A stretch of 14,150 nt of DNA from CAYOCE01 sp964402405 (GTDB lineage Bacteria > Pseudomonadota > Alphaproteobacteria > UBA7879): the NCBI GenBank assembly GCA_964402405.1, contig CAYOCE010000038.1, forward strand, positions 1-14,150. The letters run 5' to 3'. A program made the translations under genes and the position numbers. This document shows, in pieces, positions 13,787 through 14,150 of this stretch. Positions within the stretch are counted from its first letter, which is position 1. Each line of letters opens with the position of its first letter. The notes beneath the pieces are model-generated. The model saw only the letters and a program-made list of their open reading frames with translations, had not been told where the DNA came from and made no database searches.

Positions 13787-13947
13787 AAATAATGGGGGTT
13801 CGAGCCGAAGATTTAGCTGAGGCAACACCATCTAGAAATCCCACAGTTTTTACTACTAACACAATGTACAAGTTTAACTTGCAATCAATAATGTCGTCAT
13901 TCTTGTAAAAGTTCAAAAAGTCGACTCCAAAAATAAGGGCAAATGCA

Positions 13948-14016
13948 TCTGGTCAAAATGACCGCATGGATCTGGTCAAAATGACGCTATAGATTTGGTC
14001 AAATTGGCATCAACAT
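13948..14016. repeat. Three 23-bp tandem repeats with palindromic core, possible IS21-type element end
   Basis: Units start at 13948, 13971 and 13994, an exact 23-bp period. Units 1 and 2 share the first 15 bases, TCTGGTCAAAATGAC; unit 3 is degenerate (TTTGGTCAAATTGGC). The core of unit 1 is a perfect palindrome GGTCA-AAA-TGACC; unit 2 keeps GTCA-AAA-TGAC. Multiple short terminal repeats of this kind are typical of IS21-family ends. A further segment, AGTGCCATTTTGGCTGCTCC (14081-14100), also resembles such ends from memory. No transposase gene is within the window. Iteron-like or operator arrays are the alternative. Confidence 0.55.
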
Positions 14017-14150
14017 ATAAAGAACAGAGACTACTACAGAGACTACCATAGACTATCTCTCATAAACGCGCGCGCGAGAAAGTGCCATTTTGGCTGCTCC
14101 GGCAAAGTAGTCTAGCGACGAGAATGAAACACCCTCCCTTGAGAGAGAGA

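Larger units (their letters stand above)
13681..14150. other. Non-coding end of window with hairpins and repeats
   Basis: 470 bp without a recognisable gene. 13690-13747 is a GC-rich set of small hairpins: GCGCG/CGCGC (13690-13702), TGGC/GCCA (13705-13717), and AAGCCC/GGGCTT (13723-13747) with a TTATTACAC tail that could end the tRNA transcript. 13771-13786 is an inverted copy of the tRNA T-arm. CAAGTT-T-AACTTG (13869-13881) is a palindrome. 13948-14016 holds 23-bp tandem repeats. 14024-14059 holds a 12-bp repeat (ACAGAGACTAC twice, then a degenerate ATAGACTATCTC). (CG)5 stands at 14067-14076, and the window ends in GA repeats. Confidence 0.6.

Noticed and set aside
13640..13831. 63-codon ORF on the - strand ending in GEGFEPSIRD
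   Set aside because: It runs antisense through tRNA-Ser; the GFEPS-type peptide is the well-known spurious translation of tRNA T-arm and variable-arm sequence.
13681..13881. Classical attL/attR site at tRNA-Ser
   Set aside because: The T-arm copy is inverted, whereas integrase-made attachment repeats are direct, and no integrase gene is visible.
13948..14016. CRISPR array
   Set aside because: The repeat period is only 23 bp with no room for spacers, and no cas genes are present.

Overview
The window looks like a chromosomal segment of an alphaproteobacterium, probably a host-associated member of the Holosporales/Rickettsiales type. The grounds are a moderately AT-rich composition by eye, the rpmF-plsX-fabH lipid cluster, RNase HII, YraN and ComF of proteobacterial type, very AT-rich intergenic DNA, REP-like GC-rich hairpins, and several orphan exported proteins. 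The lineage is inferred from gene style and composition; no database search was possible.

Layout. 1-513 is an AT-rich leader with a candidate promoter, a tiny leader ORF and a hairpin. 514-2329 (+) holds a protein with the ligand pattern of a heme-oxygenase-like diiron oxidase, followed by a LysE/ArgO-type amino acid exporter. A small exported orphan (2410-2919, -) converges on them. 3145-5461 (+) is rpmF-plsX-fabH with a good sigma70-type promoter: ribosomal protein L32 and the entry steps of phospholipid and fatty acid synthesis. 5644-7481 (-) runs yraN, then a two-BON-domain lipoprotein, then a REP-like triple hairpin, then rnhB. 7562-8311 (+) is a cysteine-rich exported orphan behind a near-consensus promoter. 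It converges with an SLC1/SDF-type symporter (8308-9465, -) whose usual substrate motifs are altered. 9765-11138 (+) is an exported protein with kinase-like landmarks. 11265-12674 (+) is an LpoA/YraM-like lipoprotein, which converges within 1 bp on comF (-). 13590-13680 is tRNA-Ser(GGA). The last 470 bp carry no recognisable gene but have GC-rich hairpins, an inverted copy of the tRNA T-arm, and three 23-bp tandem repeats with palindromic cores that resemble the end of an IS21-type element.

How the genes fit together. The housekeeping part concerns envelope and lipid synthesis (PlsX, FabH, LpoA-like, BON lipoprotein) and DNA or ribosome functions (RNase HII, YraN, ComF, L32). In enterobacteria yraM/lpoA, yraN and yraP/dolP are neighbours. 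Here the LpoA-like gene is separated from yraN and the BON gene by three accessory genes, all encoding exported or membrane products, which suggests an insertion into that cluster. The most interesting accessory items are the oxidase-exporter pair, the exported kinase-like protein, the twin-CX3C protein and the palindromic 23-bp repeats.
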